Below, one piece after another: positions 46,963-59,500 of a stretch of DNA of 64,000 nucleotides. Position numbers and translations under genes: made by a program. The stretch spans positions 21,224,527 to 21,288,526 of the forward strand of contig OX485808.1 in the NCBI GenBank assembly GCA_950295325.1. The letters run 5' to 3'. This DNA is from Polytrichum commune. Taxonomy: Eukaryota > Streptophyta > Polytrichopsida > Polytrichales > Polytrichaceae. Under the pieces are notes generated by a model. The model was not told the DNA's origin. It was given only the letters and a program-made list of their open reading frames with translations, and did no database searches. How positions within the stretch are numbered: the stretch's first letter is position 1; each line of letters opens with the position of its first letter.

Positions 46963-48690
46963 CCACCTGGTTCGCTAAGTAAACACTAAGAAATTGTCAC
47001 TAAGAACACATGTGCGCATATGCTAACCACAGGTTCTTCAGGTGCATCCTGATAACAACAAACAACCCAAATGGTAAAGCACATCATGACCATCGTCATC
47101 CAGATTATGTCACAAATATCCTACTCACCTACAGTGTCCTAACAGCTCAAGAACTGCAGAAAGTATTGAGCCACTATCAAGTGCTATAATCTTGTGTTGT
47201 ATTGGACACAACGCAAGAATGCACCATCACATAAGCAAGAAACATATTTTGCATGTACTCTAGCACGAAGATCAAACCTTAGAGTCATAGTCCCATTTCT
47301 CGCCATAGCCGTGCTCTCGCTCTTCAGCGTTAGAGCTCATTGCTGGAGGAGACGACGAATTCCGTAATTCGTGTCATCCAGACGACGATATTCATCTTAC
47401 AAGCCAGAAAATGGAGCACAGATAGAACACTTCAGCATATCTGCATATTTTCTACGAGTCTGTTCAAGTATTCCCTACCTAACCCTGCACAGCACGGAGA
47501 TTATGCACAGCCAACGTCACCTTAAGCATTTCAAGTGCACCTCTGAACAATAATGAAGAGCTTTGAGGAATAATCCAATCTGACACCTACGTCCTCACTT
47601 TAGAACAAATCTGTCTCTCCAGTCTATATAATGTGGAGATAGGATAACATCTATCGCCAATTAGTTCCCCATGTTTCCTTATGAAATGAAAACATAAAAA
47701 AAAAGCTTCAACAGATGCCACGGTCAAGTTCCTCTACCTTACTTCTCCCATTCCGCCCTCGCTGTGCCCACACATGAACAGACATCGAACAAAATTTTGC
47801 CTATGGGCCCCAGTTGAACCTCCTCACACCCTGATGAAGCAGCAATATGAAAAGAGCATCAGGATGATGAGAGAGAGGATGATGATGTTTCCGCTTTTCC
47901 CCATTTCGTTTACTTATTACCCATGGAATGGAATGTATGGATGTAAAGGATGGATGGATGGATGGATGTAAAGTATGGATGTATGAATGGATGGATGGAG
48001 GGATGGAGGGATTTCGAGAGGAGGAAGAGAGCAGCGGCGCCATTTTTGTTTTCGTTCTGTCTTTGGTGGTGAGCTATGATGATCCACACACCAGTAAAAT
48101 GCCAGTTCTGCTTCTGAAAACCGTGAATGAGAACTGGTCAAGTCTGAGCTCTATCTGTCACTACTATCGAAAATGAGGTGTGTTATGTTGGCGGTGATGA
48201 CAAGAAAATTTCGTCAAGCTCAAACAGACTTGATATGGGGATAACGTCTGTGATGATAAACTTTAAGGCTTGTTTCTCAAACATTCGCAGTGGCCGCCTA
48301 AAGCTTTCGCCCTGCCGGGCTTGAGAGCTAATGCAGCTTCCAAACCTTCCTTGGATATCTGCGACGTTGGCAGTGAGAAATGATAGGATGTGTATGCGAG
48401 GCTAGGATTACACAAGTATCCGCGCTTCTGAGGGAAGACCCTGTGAAGCACAGAAATACATAATGGTTGAATTTCTTGACATGAGCCTCGTAGACATTGT
48501 CATTCAGTTGTGTTTGTATTAAACGTTCGATATTGGAGTAAATGTGACTCTTGTTCATTTGAGACTTGGAGCGGGAACGGGATAACAACGGAGCGTGTTC
48601 TGTTTCGCCCTACGCTTCATTCTGGTGAATGTTTTGGAGCGGAAGCGGGAGCTGCACTGGAGGTTGTTATTCGGGAGCGGTGACTTTGTT
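46963..48690. other. Non-coding interval with a GGAT microsatellite
   Basis: Contains (GGAT)n-rich sequence at 47930-48010 and repeated GGGAGCGG-like words near 48565-48680. No supported gene. It separates the divergent transposase (minus) from the 49-kb gene (plus) and could hold promoters of both. Confidence 0.45.
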
Positions 48691-49155
48691 CATTGGATAA
48701 GGTAAGTTTGATATCATTTGATATGGTGGTGGAATACTGGAGTTCTAGATTGGAGAAGTACTTGGTTGAATTGGATGTGCGGTTGTGTTGTTTTTTTGGA
48801 AGATTAGGAAGAATTCGGAAGAATTTCAGGAGTGGACGGAAGAGTACCTGCGTAGGAGAATTTCGGGACTGGACGGAGTGTTGCTGTGGAGTTTGTTGTT
48901 TTCTTGCCGCGGCCAGGAAGGTGAGTGTTATGAGCTGTCGTAGTCGTTGCGGTCTTTGATTGCATTTAGTGTGATGTTTCGTTTTGTTTGTGACGAGTTT
49001 TTTGACAATGTTGTTTGTTTTTTTTAGCGCTGTTTGGTATTGCTCACTTATTAGTTGACTCTAGTGCAAGCATTTCCTTCTATGAATTGTCGTTTTTTAA
49101 GGTGTAATTGACTCCTCAGTGGATTGATGTTTACAGGTGAGACAAAAACAGGAAA

Positions 49156-50943
49156 ATGAAGCCAATAGAGTGTGATGCCTCTACTGGAAAAAACGAATAT
49201 GAGAAGCTCCGAGATTCCATAATGAGGAGAAACGCTATAGTCTTGAAGAGTTTAGGATTGCCGTCATTTGAGAGCAAAACCCCCGCAGGTTCTGTAGTTG
49301 CCAAACTCCCGGCAAGTACAGCACCTAAGCTGGCTTCAAGTTTCGTCGTGAAACTGCCCTCAAGTGCATCAAGTAAGCATGATTTGGTTGAAATTCCTAC
49401 TTACAACCAAATATTTTGTCCTCCACCACAACGCTACAAAGAGCCTGGCAAGTTGTATGGAAAGGAAGTCCTCAGAAAGTATTTCTACAGCCAGTACCTG
49501 ACCTTGATGACCAATCGACGCATTATGAAAGGATGGTTGGTGGATAGAGTAAGCCTGATTTGGTTGAAATTCCTACTTACAACCAAATATTTTGTCCTCC
49601 ACCACAACGCTACAAAGAGCCTGGCAAGTTGTATGGAAAGGAAGTCCTCAGAAAGTATTTCTACAGCCAGTACCTGACCTTGATGACCAATCGACGCATT
49701 ATGAAAGGATGGTTGGTGGATAGAGGATTGTTTGACAATCCTCCCAACCTCAAAGATGCAGGAGCCAACATTGAATTAAAAAAATTCATTGAAGAAAGGC
49801 AATCAGAGCTAGCTGCTTTGAATTTTGGATCCACTACTTATAAGTGGCAACCAAAAGAGATGTATGAGACAATTAAAGAAATGTTGCACTATGCTAGAAG
49901 AAAGATGAACTCAAGTGCAAATGATGTTGTTCAAGATGCAAACAATGCAGATGGTGGTGTTCAAGAGGTATGAGCTCTTTTTTAAATATTTATATTCAAA
50001 TTATCAAAGACTCATGTATCTTATACTACTCATTCATTATCATTTTATTGTTGCAACACTACTATCTAATTTAATTCAATTGGAGACTTGTGAATGCAGG
50101 TTGAAATTGCAGTTGACTTGGTTGACCAAGATGATGGTGAAACCCAGGAAACTGTACTGGAGCCAGTACCTGACCTTGATGACAGTGGCCTCACAAACAA
50201 TATGGCTCCACCTGCTGCTTGCAAAGGTTTGTCTACAGGCGTCTATGTCAAAGAGACATCCATGATTCTAGAGTTGTTTTTATTTTTGTGGTTTGAGTTT
50301 TTGGACTCATTAGTGCTACTGCATCTGTATTGCAGTCCTGCTTGACTGACGCTTTTTCATTATTGTGCCAGGGTTTCGCATTGACAAAGTAGGCCTCAGT
50401 CCGAATGGAGCGTGTGATTTTGTTTCTGGCCCAGCCATTGAGGTATGCAATTCTCCACCAGTTACATGAGATGAGTTACAAGCCAACTGTGAAAACTTTT
50501 CTTCTAAGTAGGTGGTTGAAAACGTCTGCAGACTTTCACATTGCCAGATTGTTGAAGTAGTGAATGAATCTTGAGCCTTTGAACGCATGTGTGCAAATCG
50601 TACAGGTTATGGACAGTGGCCTCACAAACAATACGGCTGCACCTGCAGCCATGCTACAAGAAAAAGCTGAAACTCGACGTGAGTTATTCACTGTTGAGAT
50701 ATTCACCGTTGAATATTTTATTGTTGAGATATGTTTTCTTTTAATAACGTGGGTCTCTTTCTTGCAGTGAGACATCAGAATGCAAAGAGAGACAGGGCTT
50801 GCGATAACAGACCACCACTACCTACTCGATGTGTATTGCCATTGGCCTGTGTAGAGAAAATTGTAATGGAGACAGTAGGATTCACTGATGTTGATGATAT
50901 GTACTCCAAGATCAGGACATTTATGTTGGAGGAGAACAAATAG
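49156..50943 (+). pseudogene. Five-exon gene of unknown function, broken by a 176-bp duplication
   Basis: Exons: 49156-49967, 50100-50226, 50372-50442, 50606-50678 and 50768-50943 (stop TAG). All GT-AG junctions keep phase. Within exon 1 a 176-bp tandem duplication (49372-49547 and 49548-49723) shifts the frame. Without it the gene would encode 360 aa with no break. Features: a Ser/Ala-rich N-terminus, a conserved-looking centre (YNQIFCPPPQRY, KEVLRKYFYSQYL, MKGWLVDRGLF), a helical stretch, and a linker in which DSGLTNN occurs twice (exons 2 and 4). No known domain is recognised. Role unknown: it could be a host gene, or an accessory gene of the neighbouring divergent transposon. Confidence 0.65.
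49372..49723. repeat. Near-perfect 176-bp tandem duplication
   Basis: Copies 49372-49547 and 49548-49723 start AGTAAGC and differ, as far as I can see, only at A/C after AGTAAGC. The first copy is in frame with the upstream ATG, the second with everything downstream. Such identity points to a recent event or an assembly error. Confidence 0.95.
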
Positions 50944-51760
50944 GCCAAGAAGAAGATTTTTGAAAACATCAAAAGTATGACTGAGGAAGAGGCCATCAGG
51001 AGTGTTGGAAAGTTTTTAATGCAGGGACGAACTTGAAGGTGATCTCTAACATCACTTGAAATAATTGTATAGATGTTGAACTACCATTTTCTGTCCTGTG
51101 AATGCTGGAATTTGTGTTCTTAGTGATACCATGTGTTCGCTTGTGATATGTGGCACACGTGTATACTCTGGATAAATCTAGTTGCTAAATACGATTGCAA
51201 TTGCTGAGTTTTCAAACAGCAGTTTTCTTGTCTCAACCGTGCTAATCGCAGATCGTCAATCGCGAACTTTCTTGTCCCGTATCGTACTCTGAAGTGCTCA
51301 TGTATTACTAAGTCTATGTTCTTCAGAGTCCGCATATATAATACATGATGATGTATTTGGCAGTGTTGAATTTCCCTGTGTTCGACTTCCCTGTACTGAT
51401 GAATTTCTCTCTGCGTTTGACGCAGGGCATCGACTTCATCTATCATTTGAATCAATCGTAAAGCACATTCCATGTGCACTGCAATTGGTGTTTGAAGATG
51501 CAGGGCTTGTTCCGTATCAAGAAGCCGGGCTACTTCCAAGTGATGAATCTTGAGTGAAACATTCAGGCTTTAGGGAGGTCTTAGTTTGGGTAGGACACTG
51601 TAGGTACCTTCTTTGTGATTAGAATGGTTTTTGTAGTGCAGATCTTAGTTTGTTGTTTCTAATCTGTAGGGTGGTTCTAGCAGAGACTGAGAGTAGGATG
51701 ACGACTTCATACGTGTGCTTTACCATTTGCTTTCAGCTTCACATTCACATTTTTGCTAAA
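50944..51760. other. 3' flank; one minus-strand open frame not called
   Basis: Contains the probable 3' UTR of the preceding gene. A 139-codon minus-strand frame (51120-51539) is rich in His, Arg and Gln and could form helices, but it has no motif or promoter context and may be chance. Confidence 0.35.
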
Positions 51761-51761
51761 T

Positions 51762-52014
51762 TGATTTTTCTCCACATGGTTTTCAATTGAGTTTTTTCCA
51801 CATTGTGTTCAATTCATGTTTTTCCACATGCAATTCAACTGATGTTTCTCCACATGCAATTCAATTGATGTTTCTCCACATGCAATTCAATTGAGGCTTC
51901 TCCAGTAGGTTTTCAATTGTTGTTTTCCCTCATGGTAATCAATTGCAATTTCTCCACATGGTTTTTAGTTGAGGTTTTTGCACATGGTTTTTAGTTGAGG
52001 TTTCTCACATGGTG
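51762..52014. repeat. 26-bp minisatellite, about ten units
   Basis: Units of the type TTTCTCCACATGCAATTCAATTGATG repeat with a strict 26-bp period: the CCACAT word or its variant occurs at 51772, 51798, 51824, 51850, 51876, 51902, 51928, 51954, 51980 and about 52005. Outer units are more diverged than central ones. The CAATTG core recurs in the central units. Confidence 0.93.
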
Positions 52015-52236
52015 TTCTACCTTTACTTTCCTATTCAGCAAGGTGGTAATGGTCCAATTTTTACCACATGCTCATATTCCCACATCAATACAAAGAAGGT
52101 GGGAAAGAAAAAGGAAATGTTATTTCTATTCCCTTCTGGGAAAGTCTACTACCTCCCTTGTGTGTGGCTGTGGTCCCCTAGACGAGACTTTAGCAGGAAT
52201 GCCTGAGCTGGAACTTAAGCCTGCATCATTAGCCCT

Positions 52237-53148
52237 GCGCACATGGTGAAGGTCCGCTTGTCCGTGCGCCAGGCTGACTGCCACGTGCGTGGCGTCCCGC
52301 AGTTGGCCGGCGGGACGACGTCAGACATACCCGGAAACTCGGCGGGGGTGGCGGCCCGCAAGCGGACCGCCTGGCGGACGGGTCCCGCCTTGCGGCATCC
52401 GCCTCCGCCTCATTAATGAATACTAAATAGGATTTGATACACTTCATACAAACACATACACTCAATAACAATAACCATGTGAAAGTACACTAAATATGAA
52501 CTATGGTAATATGTGGGAGTTACATGTTTTAATTTAGTTCTATTAGGGACATGAAAAATACTAACTACGATAAAAGAAGAATCCCAACATATCTTATAGC
52601 AAATGTTCCAACATTGATTACTAACGAATTGAGGATTAGTGTTAAGCAAGATACGGTGGTAGCAACATGAAATGTAAACAAACATTCACAATCCTATTTA
52701 ATATAGTGCCAACACATGGTACATGTCACATGTACCTTACATTGAACATTCACAAATTAAATTGCTCTTAATTTTTGTAAGAATTGTTGTGAAAAGATTT
52801 GTGAGGCACATCTTCAATATATTAACAAGAAGTGAGGACAAGTGAAGCTCAAGAGGAGACAAAAGATAGGTCAAACTTCATTTTTTTTTCAAAATGGTTC
52901 TCTTTTGGGCATGTATTAAAAAAATCAATAAGTTCATTTTTTGGTGCATGGTCATTCTTCTTGGTCCACATTTGGTTTACACGTAGTAAAAAATCTAGTG
53001 GCGGAGGGAGGCGAAGCCTACAACCCCGGGACTGGGGCGGAGGTCCGCTTCGCCGCCCTCGCCGGCGGAGGGTGGACAGGGTCTGTTCCTGGCGGATGAG
53101 ATTCATCCGCCCCGCCTGGCGGAGCGGCGCACAAGCGCTCATGTGCGC
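52237..53148. mobile_element. Candidate non-autonomous element with GC-rich inverted ends (about 912 bp)
   Basis: The ends are GCGCACATG (52237-52245) and CATGTGCGC (53140-53148). A second inverted match lies just inside, CTTGT-CGTGCGCC against GGCGCACAAGCGC. GC-rich arms (52237-52400 and 52995-53148) enclose an AT-rich 590-bp centre with no ORF. A clear target duplication was not found, so the assignment as a transposon is tentative. Confidence 0.45.
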
Positions 53149-54544
53149 GGCACCATTGCTTCACTCTCTTCGGCTGTTACATAGCTTGGCGTTATGCCTG
53201 AACCCTCATCTATCGCACTGATCAAGCAATCCACTAAATAAATCTTGTGTTCAATCCCCTGCTCACCACCCTCACCGATGGCTTTCAGTCGTGATTCGTA
53301 CACTAGGTATAGGTAATCCATTGCATGCAAATCGGCGGCGGCCCCAGGGTGGACCCCGAAAACATGCTTGCCATGCTTGTGAAATAACTTACATACACAT
53401 CATACATCCATCACAAAGGGCATAAACTGCTCATTGGTTTTTTTAGGAATTTCAATAAGTAGTAAGGTAGAGGGTGCTTAAACCAACACTTTAAGCTATT
53501 GCACATACATATGGCTATGTGGTTGATATATAAAATATATATTCATATTAGTTGTGAACCCTTTGAGTGGTCCACCACTCTGCGGGATCACTTTTAGTTA
53601 GAATGTTAGCATTAAAAGTTAGAATTGATAGGGAATTTAGGAAAAATTAGTTCATTTAGCATTTAGCCTAGAAGAAGGAAGGTCAAAATGAAACTAAGTA
53701 GTGCTAGAAGATAGCAAAGTAGAAAAAATGTGCTAGCTAGTAAAAACAACTAGCTAAGCAAATATTAGTAGATGCTAGTTATTAAGCAAATGTTAGTAGA
53801 TGCTAGCTAAGCAAGTGTTAGTTTATTAGTTAGTGTGAGGCACACAAGACTATTAGAGGTGTTTTACGTAAGAAGATAAAATCGGCGTGAAGAATTTTGA
53901 AGACAAAAAAGAAAGAGAGCAAGGGGGATACTTGCCCACTTGCCCCCTTGCCAACTCGATGGCGGAAAAATTAGAAAGATTTCTAAAGGTTTTTTGTCGG
54001 AGCCACCTCGGCGAGAGGGTGGCAACCTCAACCGGGAAAACCCCCGAGCCAAAATTTCGGGAAAGGGTTTGAAAAATGGATCCGGTGGAGGAGGGGTCCA
54101 ACCCTTTTGTGAGAGGGTTTAAAAACCCCTCCTTCCACCTTGTAGCTCTCTCTCTTTCTCTAGTTTTTGGGCGAAGCCCTGCTTCAATGTAGTTAGGAAA
54201 AAATCCTTTAGCATGTATTCTCAATGGTCTAAAAGAAAGGCTTGAGAACCTCCTCTACTCTCTCTCTCCTAGTTAGGTTGTGTGTTTATTAACACACCAA
54301 CAAAATTATTCCTTCTTTTGTAGAGGTAGGTTGGATGGTAGAGTTTTGAGTAGAGGCATTATAGACCTCATCTGCCAATGCCCTGAAGGCTTAGTTCAAA
54401 AGCTAGAACAACATACTTATCATTTTTCTCTTAGAGAGATTTCATATAGCCATCCATAGCCGTTTCCCATTTGTGATTTGGTTGAGATGACAATTAGTTA
54501 TGGATTTTCAAAGATGGAGTAGAAAAACTGGGTGGTCTTGTGGG
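53149..54544. other. Unclassified repeat-like DNA
   Basis: Contains local repeats such as TTAGTAGATGCTAG (two copies, 53765-53803), CT-rich tracts near 54147 and 54258, and low-complexity AAAACCC segments. It resembles LTR sequence in style, but no borders or genes were found. Confidence 0.35.
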
Positions 54545-55015
54545 TAGCGGCTGCTGGATCAGACCTGCGAGCCCAATAGGAATTTTAATTCCAAGAAATT
54601 ATATTTTTCCCAAGTAGAACTTTTGTGTAGCTTTCCAAAATGGCTTAGAACATTTGATTTGAGCATGATTTGAATTAGATATGAATTGTGCAAGATGGGA
54701 CACATAGTTTGAGAACTTTTGGTTGACTGCTGCATTACAGAGGACCTGCTGGGTTCACTTCGGCTTACCTTTCTAATCACATATTTTTATCAAATACATA
54801 TTTTTAATATCTCTCCAGGGTCATATAGAACGTTTGATTTGACTAAGATTTGAATTAGATATGAATTGTTGAAGGCGAGATACATAGTTTAAGCCTTCTT
54901 GATTGACTGCTGTGTTACAAGGAGTCCGCTGAATTTCTATTAGCTTAACCTGCTGATGTCATAATTTTTTCTAGTTAGAGCTTGTTCATAGCTTTCCAAT
55001 GGTATAAGGAAAGCC
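54545..55015. repeat. Diverged tandem repeat, about 180-bp unit
   Basis: The block around TTTGATTTGA, GATTTGAATTAGATATGAATTG and GACTGCTG-TTACA occurs at 54651-54772 and again 180 bp later at 54831-54952. A third partial unit follows to about 55015. Confidence 0.8.
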
Positions 55016-57020
55016 TAGATCCAAGTAGTAGGGAATGTGCTATGAATTTTTGAAGTTAGAAGGTAGATAGGTGGGTTGGAAGGGTCGGTTGAATCGACCT
55101 CACACTTCCAACCCTCATAACTTTTGCATTTCTTATCCGATTAGAGTGATTTTTAGATCATTGGAAAGATAATTTGGTGCACTAAGTATAAATATTATGC
55201 TTAGGATTAAATTACAGGGCAGAATAACACTTTATATTTTAATTGTTAACTAAGGTACGCTTACTACCAAACTAGTTACAAAGAAGGAGGCAAGGTCGAC
55301 GCTCGGAAAGTGGAGCAAGGAAGGAGGTAGCGGCTCGGCCTACATCAAGCCCAAATCAACCGAGGAAAATTGAGGTAAATTAACTAACCTTAAGCCTTCC
55401 ATTTAGGATTGGAGGGAGCACGGCTAAGGTACGCATCTCTAAACCCACTCACCTATCTCGTAAGGTCAAGTGGCTTGACCACTTGACCGCCAAGGGAGTA
55501 CCCAATTCCATTGTTTTCGGGGCCCTTGGTATGTTTTGTGGTAGTAGCTTCATTTATTAGCAAGTTTCGTGTGTGGTAAGTCGGATTAATCACCGACACG
55601 ACCACTCTGAATGTTGTTGGTGGAAAGGTGGGGTTAATGACCCGCGAATCCACTATTATGTTGTTGGCCCCATAGATTGGGAGTAATGGCCCCAATTTAT
55701 GAAGATTGCGCAACAGGTTGAACCTACAGGTCGCCCGTCACCCTGGTCCCATTGAGTTGCATTTCGTGGTCTATCCAGTGTAAACACATTTAACAATCAA
55801 AACATACAAAATAAATCGTAAACCCTTGTTGGCAAGAGACCCGAGGTAAGGGGTGATGCCTAATATGTTAATGTAGTAAGTTAGGACGTGCAAACAAAAG
55901 TAAGTAATTAAGAAGGAATTTGTGTGAAGGGTGGAACTTAGGCCAAGTTCCCCCGCTTAGAAAACTAAATAGAACTAAATAAAGAAATAGGAAGAATTGA
56001 ATGGTCCATCAAATTGTCGTTATTCCGTTCGTTGAGTTAGGGTGGTATGAGTCACACCCGGTTGGGTGTATCAGAACCATCCCAATTCACAAATTAGGAT
56101 TGCCTTGGTTTCAAGGCTGGTGCGTCTGCGCGTAGAATAGGTTGTAGGTTAAGGTTAGAACTAGATATGAAATTGGTTAGTGGAGTTTAAAGCCACACTA
56201 GTAAAAAACTAAGGCCTAACCTCCGGAGGTACTACGACGCATATTTAATCTCCCTTAAAAATCTAACTACTCACGTTATACACCTATCATCCGGGTTCGG
56301 CTTGGGCGCCTGCAAATGCAGGCCACCTTCACCGAAGGGCTTGTGTGATACTTTTAGGCTCCCTCGAAAGGGGGTGGCCCAAAAGTACCACATTAGTCTT
56401 TGGTCTAAACATAGGTATCAAGAAAGAAAAAAATATGTTTAGTCTTAATTGAATATTTGATGAATATTCAAAGTCAAAACTACTAGCTTCCTTATACCAA
56501 TCCATAGGTCCCGTGTATGGCAACCTCGCATATGATGAGGACCCCCACCTTCATTGCCTAGAACCAACACAACATAGCTGGGTACTAGACCCAAACTACA
56601 TCAAAGCCCAAGTAGTAATGGTATGCAAAGCCACACGGCTACCTCCATGATCCCTCCCGGTTCGCTTGCAAAACCATCACCTTGCATCCCAGGAACCGAC
56701 CCCCTTTGCATCCCGGGAAATGACCCTTTTGTGCTTTGTGGGCCTACCTCCTTGGCATTGTGAATAGAATGACTAGAATAGGCATTGACAAGCCACCCTA
56801 ATCCCACCTTGAACCAACCCGAGATAGAGTGGAGCCCGTTACATACCCTACATGAAGGTCATGGAGGCCGCTATGAGGGCATCGCCAGCCCTGTCCCTTC
56901 AACGGCAACTACCGTGAATAGGTAGCCCGGGCTCGGGCCAACGGGCTCGGCACCCAGCCCGCTATGCACCGGGTCCCGCTAAAGGGACTCCCGCTCTCAG
57001 CATAATTTTTGACTTTGCCA
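55016..57020. other. Unclassified repeat DNA, no gene
   Basis: No open frame with a recognised product. It holds a perfect inverted repeat, GGTCAAGTGG / CCACTTGACC, at 55464-55488, and GC-rich self-complementary words near 56930-56995 (GGGTCCC then GGGAC). The right part immediately precedes the Harbinger ORF1 and may contain its promoter and terminal repeat, which I could not fix. Confidence 0.4.
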
Positions 57021-57051
57021 AGAGACCTTGTCCTCCCGCTACGAGGCCACC

Positions 57052-58203
57052 ATGGCACACCAAATGGCGGGAAAGCCACGCAAGGGAAGAAATTTCAGTG
57101 CCGATGAGGAGAGAAGCTTGTGTAGGAGTTTTCTTGCTGTTTCGCAAGACCCAATTTGTGGCAATGGTCAACGCAATTCTGCATTCTGGGATCGCATCAC
57201 CGCTCATTTCAATCATAACAAACCACGCTCAAATCCTGTGAGACCAGCTGGGTCGCTAGAGACAAAATGGGGTCAAATCAAACACGATGTGGGCAAATTT
57301 TGTGGGGCGTACAAGCAAGTGTTTGATTGCAGAGAGTCCGGCGCCTCCCTTGACGATGTTGTTGACAAATCGCTCCAATTTTATCGGGATAGGCATCCCA
57401 AGCACCAAGAATTTGCTTACTTGCATTGTTGGCATGTTTTGAAGGAGATTCCGAGGTGGTGGGATTCCCCTGTGGATGTGCAAAGGCGATCAGCGGAGAT
57501 TAGCCCTAGAGGGCAAAGCATGGGGAAGTGGAAATCTCCTTCTCCTCCGACAATTGTTGGTGAGGTTGGCACCTCAGATGAACGAAGTGCCGAAGAAGAT
57601 GAGGTCGTTGTGGCAGATGAACCTGTTGCGGGGAGGTTTGTCGCCGCGAGTCCCACTGGGTTTCCCCCCCGTCCCACCAGGCCGTAGGGGTCGAAGTCGG
57701 CGAAGGTGGATTTGTTGCAGCAGAAGAAACGGGAGAAGGTATTGGCCGCTCAAGCCCGAGCTACTGAAACTATGGCTGAAGCAAGCCTTCGCAAGGCTAA
57801 TGCACTGCAGGACCAATGTGCATTGTCCCTTTTCACCATGCCCTTGGAAGAGGGCATCACCGAGGAGGCTAGAAGGTATTTCACCCTCCGTCGGCAGGAG
57901 GAGATTGAAAGACTGGAGCGCCGAATGAGAGTGGAGAGGCGTGCTGCGGAGCTAGAGGAGCTTGAACATTCGAAGCTCATCAAGGACCGCAACCTGGAGT
58001 CGAACTCGCGAAGGAATCGCGTTGCAGTCCCTGTGGTGCCCTTCGACACCACTGCACCACCCTGGGCACCCTCTCCGACCAATTTGGATTCAAGCGCTAG
58101 AGTTGCGGATGATACTCCTCGCAATTTGCCCGTCTTCACAGGTGAATGCCGAAACCCTGGGGTTGACATTCTTGGGAGTAGGGTTTCCTGTTGTTTGGTT
58201 TGA
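57052..58203 (+). pseudogene. PIF/Harbinger ORF1, Myb/SANT-like DNA-binding protein with internal TAG
   Basis: ATG 57052 has a good context (CCACCATGG). The N-terminal domain (residues about 10-140) has FSADEERSLCRSFL, FWDRI--HFN, SLETKWGQIKHDV and the RDRHP--F-YLHCWHVLK stretch of plant Harbinger-type Myb/SANT proteins. A disordered linker follows, then a coiled-coil-like region (LLQQKKREKVLAAQARATE, RRQEEIERLERRMRVERRA). One in-frame TAG at 57685-57687 separates the two halves, which are in the same frame. A possible further exon lies at about 58268-58470. In the family this protein joins the transposase for nuclear import and DNA binding. The TAG probably disables it. Confidence 0.75.
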
Positions 58204-58711
58204 TTACGGGTTTAGTTTTAGGGTGCTGGGATTGTTGGTTGTGGGTTTAGGGCGTTTTTGGGTTTAGGAATTCGCCGAATGCTGGGAATCCATTGTCGGA
58301 CCTGGTCACCGCTACCTCGGAGACGATTCAAGTCTGTGAAGCTGTGATGCTGGAGGCAACACTCTTTCGTGGACTCCCAGAAACAGATATTCCACACCCT
58401 TATCAACAACGCCACGCATAAATGCAACCCTCTCCTGCTGTTGAAGCACAACGTCGAATTCGTGAAGAGCAGGTGAATTTCCTGGAGCTGAGTAGGTGGC
58501 TACAACTGCTCATTACGAGTTTTTGGGCTTCGAAATGTCTCTTTTATAATGTTCAATGCTTGAACTGGATGCTTTTGGCACCTTGTTAGTTGGAGACAGC
58601 CATGAAGGCGATGTGAACAATTGGTCATGTATGTGCTCATCTGTACTGTGTGGTAGGGTTCAGCTTTCTTTGATTAGAGATGACTCAACATAATCGTGGT
58701 TGGTATGTCAG

Positions 58712-59172
58712 GATGCGTGCACACGCAAGAAGGGCAAGAAGAACAAGTCCAAATTTTCGAAGAAGAAGGCACCTTCACGTACCGATTCCAGCATTCCCAT
58801 TTTCAGCCTTGAGGACATCGAGGAGGGCATGGAGGGTACGTCAACCTCTTCGTAGCAAATCCACTCACCTCTCTTTGCTCTCAACTACGTGATCTGTTCT
58901 TTAGGGTTCTTCTTGGTTTAGAATACATTGATATTGTTAAGTGTTTGAGCTGAATTTTGTCTGCTTGGTTTACAGGTCTAGAAGACGAGAAGGCATCACT
59001 TGTGTCCACCAAGAACTTCGAAAAGAGGTTTGGTCAGTCACCAGTATTTGTTGCCTCCACACTGCTTGAAAATGGAGGTGTCCATCACTCCGCCAGCCCA
59101 GGGTCGCTCCTCAAGGAAGCTATTCATGTCATCAGCTGTGGTTACGAAGACAAGACAGAATGGGGAAAAGAG
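58712..59172 (+). pseudogene. Captured cellulose synthase (CesA) fragment, two exons
   Basis: Exon a (58712-58835) begins after CAG and encodes a Lys-rich stretch then SIPIFSLEDIEEGMEG. Exon b (58976-59172) follows a TTTACAG acceptor in matching phase and encodes [20 protein letters not shown], then [19 protein letters not shown]. This is the conserved region of CesA just before the GWIYGS block of the catalytic domain. After a GTTAGT donor, a GW remnant near 59314 may be the start of the next exon, but it soon stops. The catalytic D,D,D,QxxRW residues and all membrane segments are absent. Splice sites are intact, so the piece was copied as genomic DNA, not through mRNA. Confidence 0.85.
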
Positions 59173-59500
59173 GTTAGTAAGACCAAACTTGCAACTCAAA
59201 GCATATCTTTACACATCCTCAGCCTGATATTGCTTTGGGGTAGCAATTGTGTCCCACATCGTGCCCAATGTTTGTGGTCGTTGTGTCTGATGTAATTTCC
59301 TGTGATGTGGCAGGTTGGATGGATGGTTTCCAGATTGAGGTCGTCTCAAATGCTTGGTGAGACTGGCGTATATCAACACAACAATTTACCCCTTGACATC
59401 TTGGTGGAGAACATCTCAATCAGGTGACAAACACAACACACCAGAATACAAAACCACTTTGTGGATTAGTCTTTCTTGCTTGCTTGCTTGTATTCAGTAA

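Noticed and set aside
51120-51539. 139-codon minus-strand frame
   Set aside because: No recognisable motif, overlaps the likely 3' UTR of the plus-strand gene, and composition gives no support.
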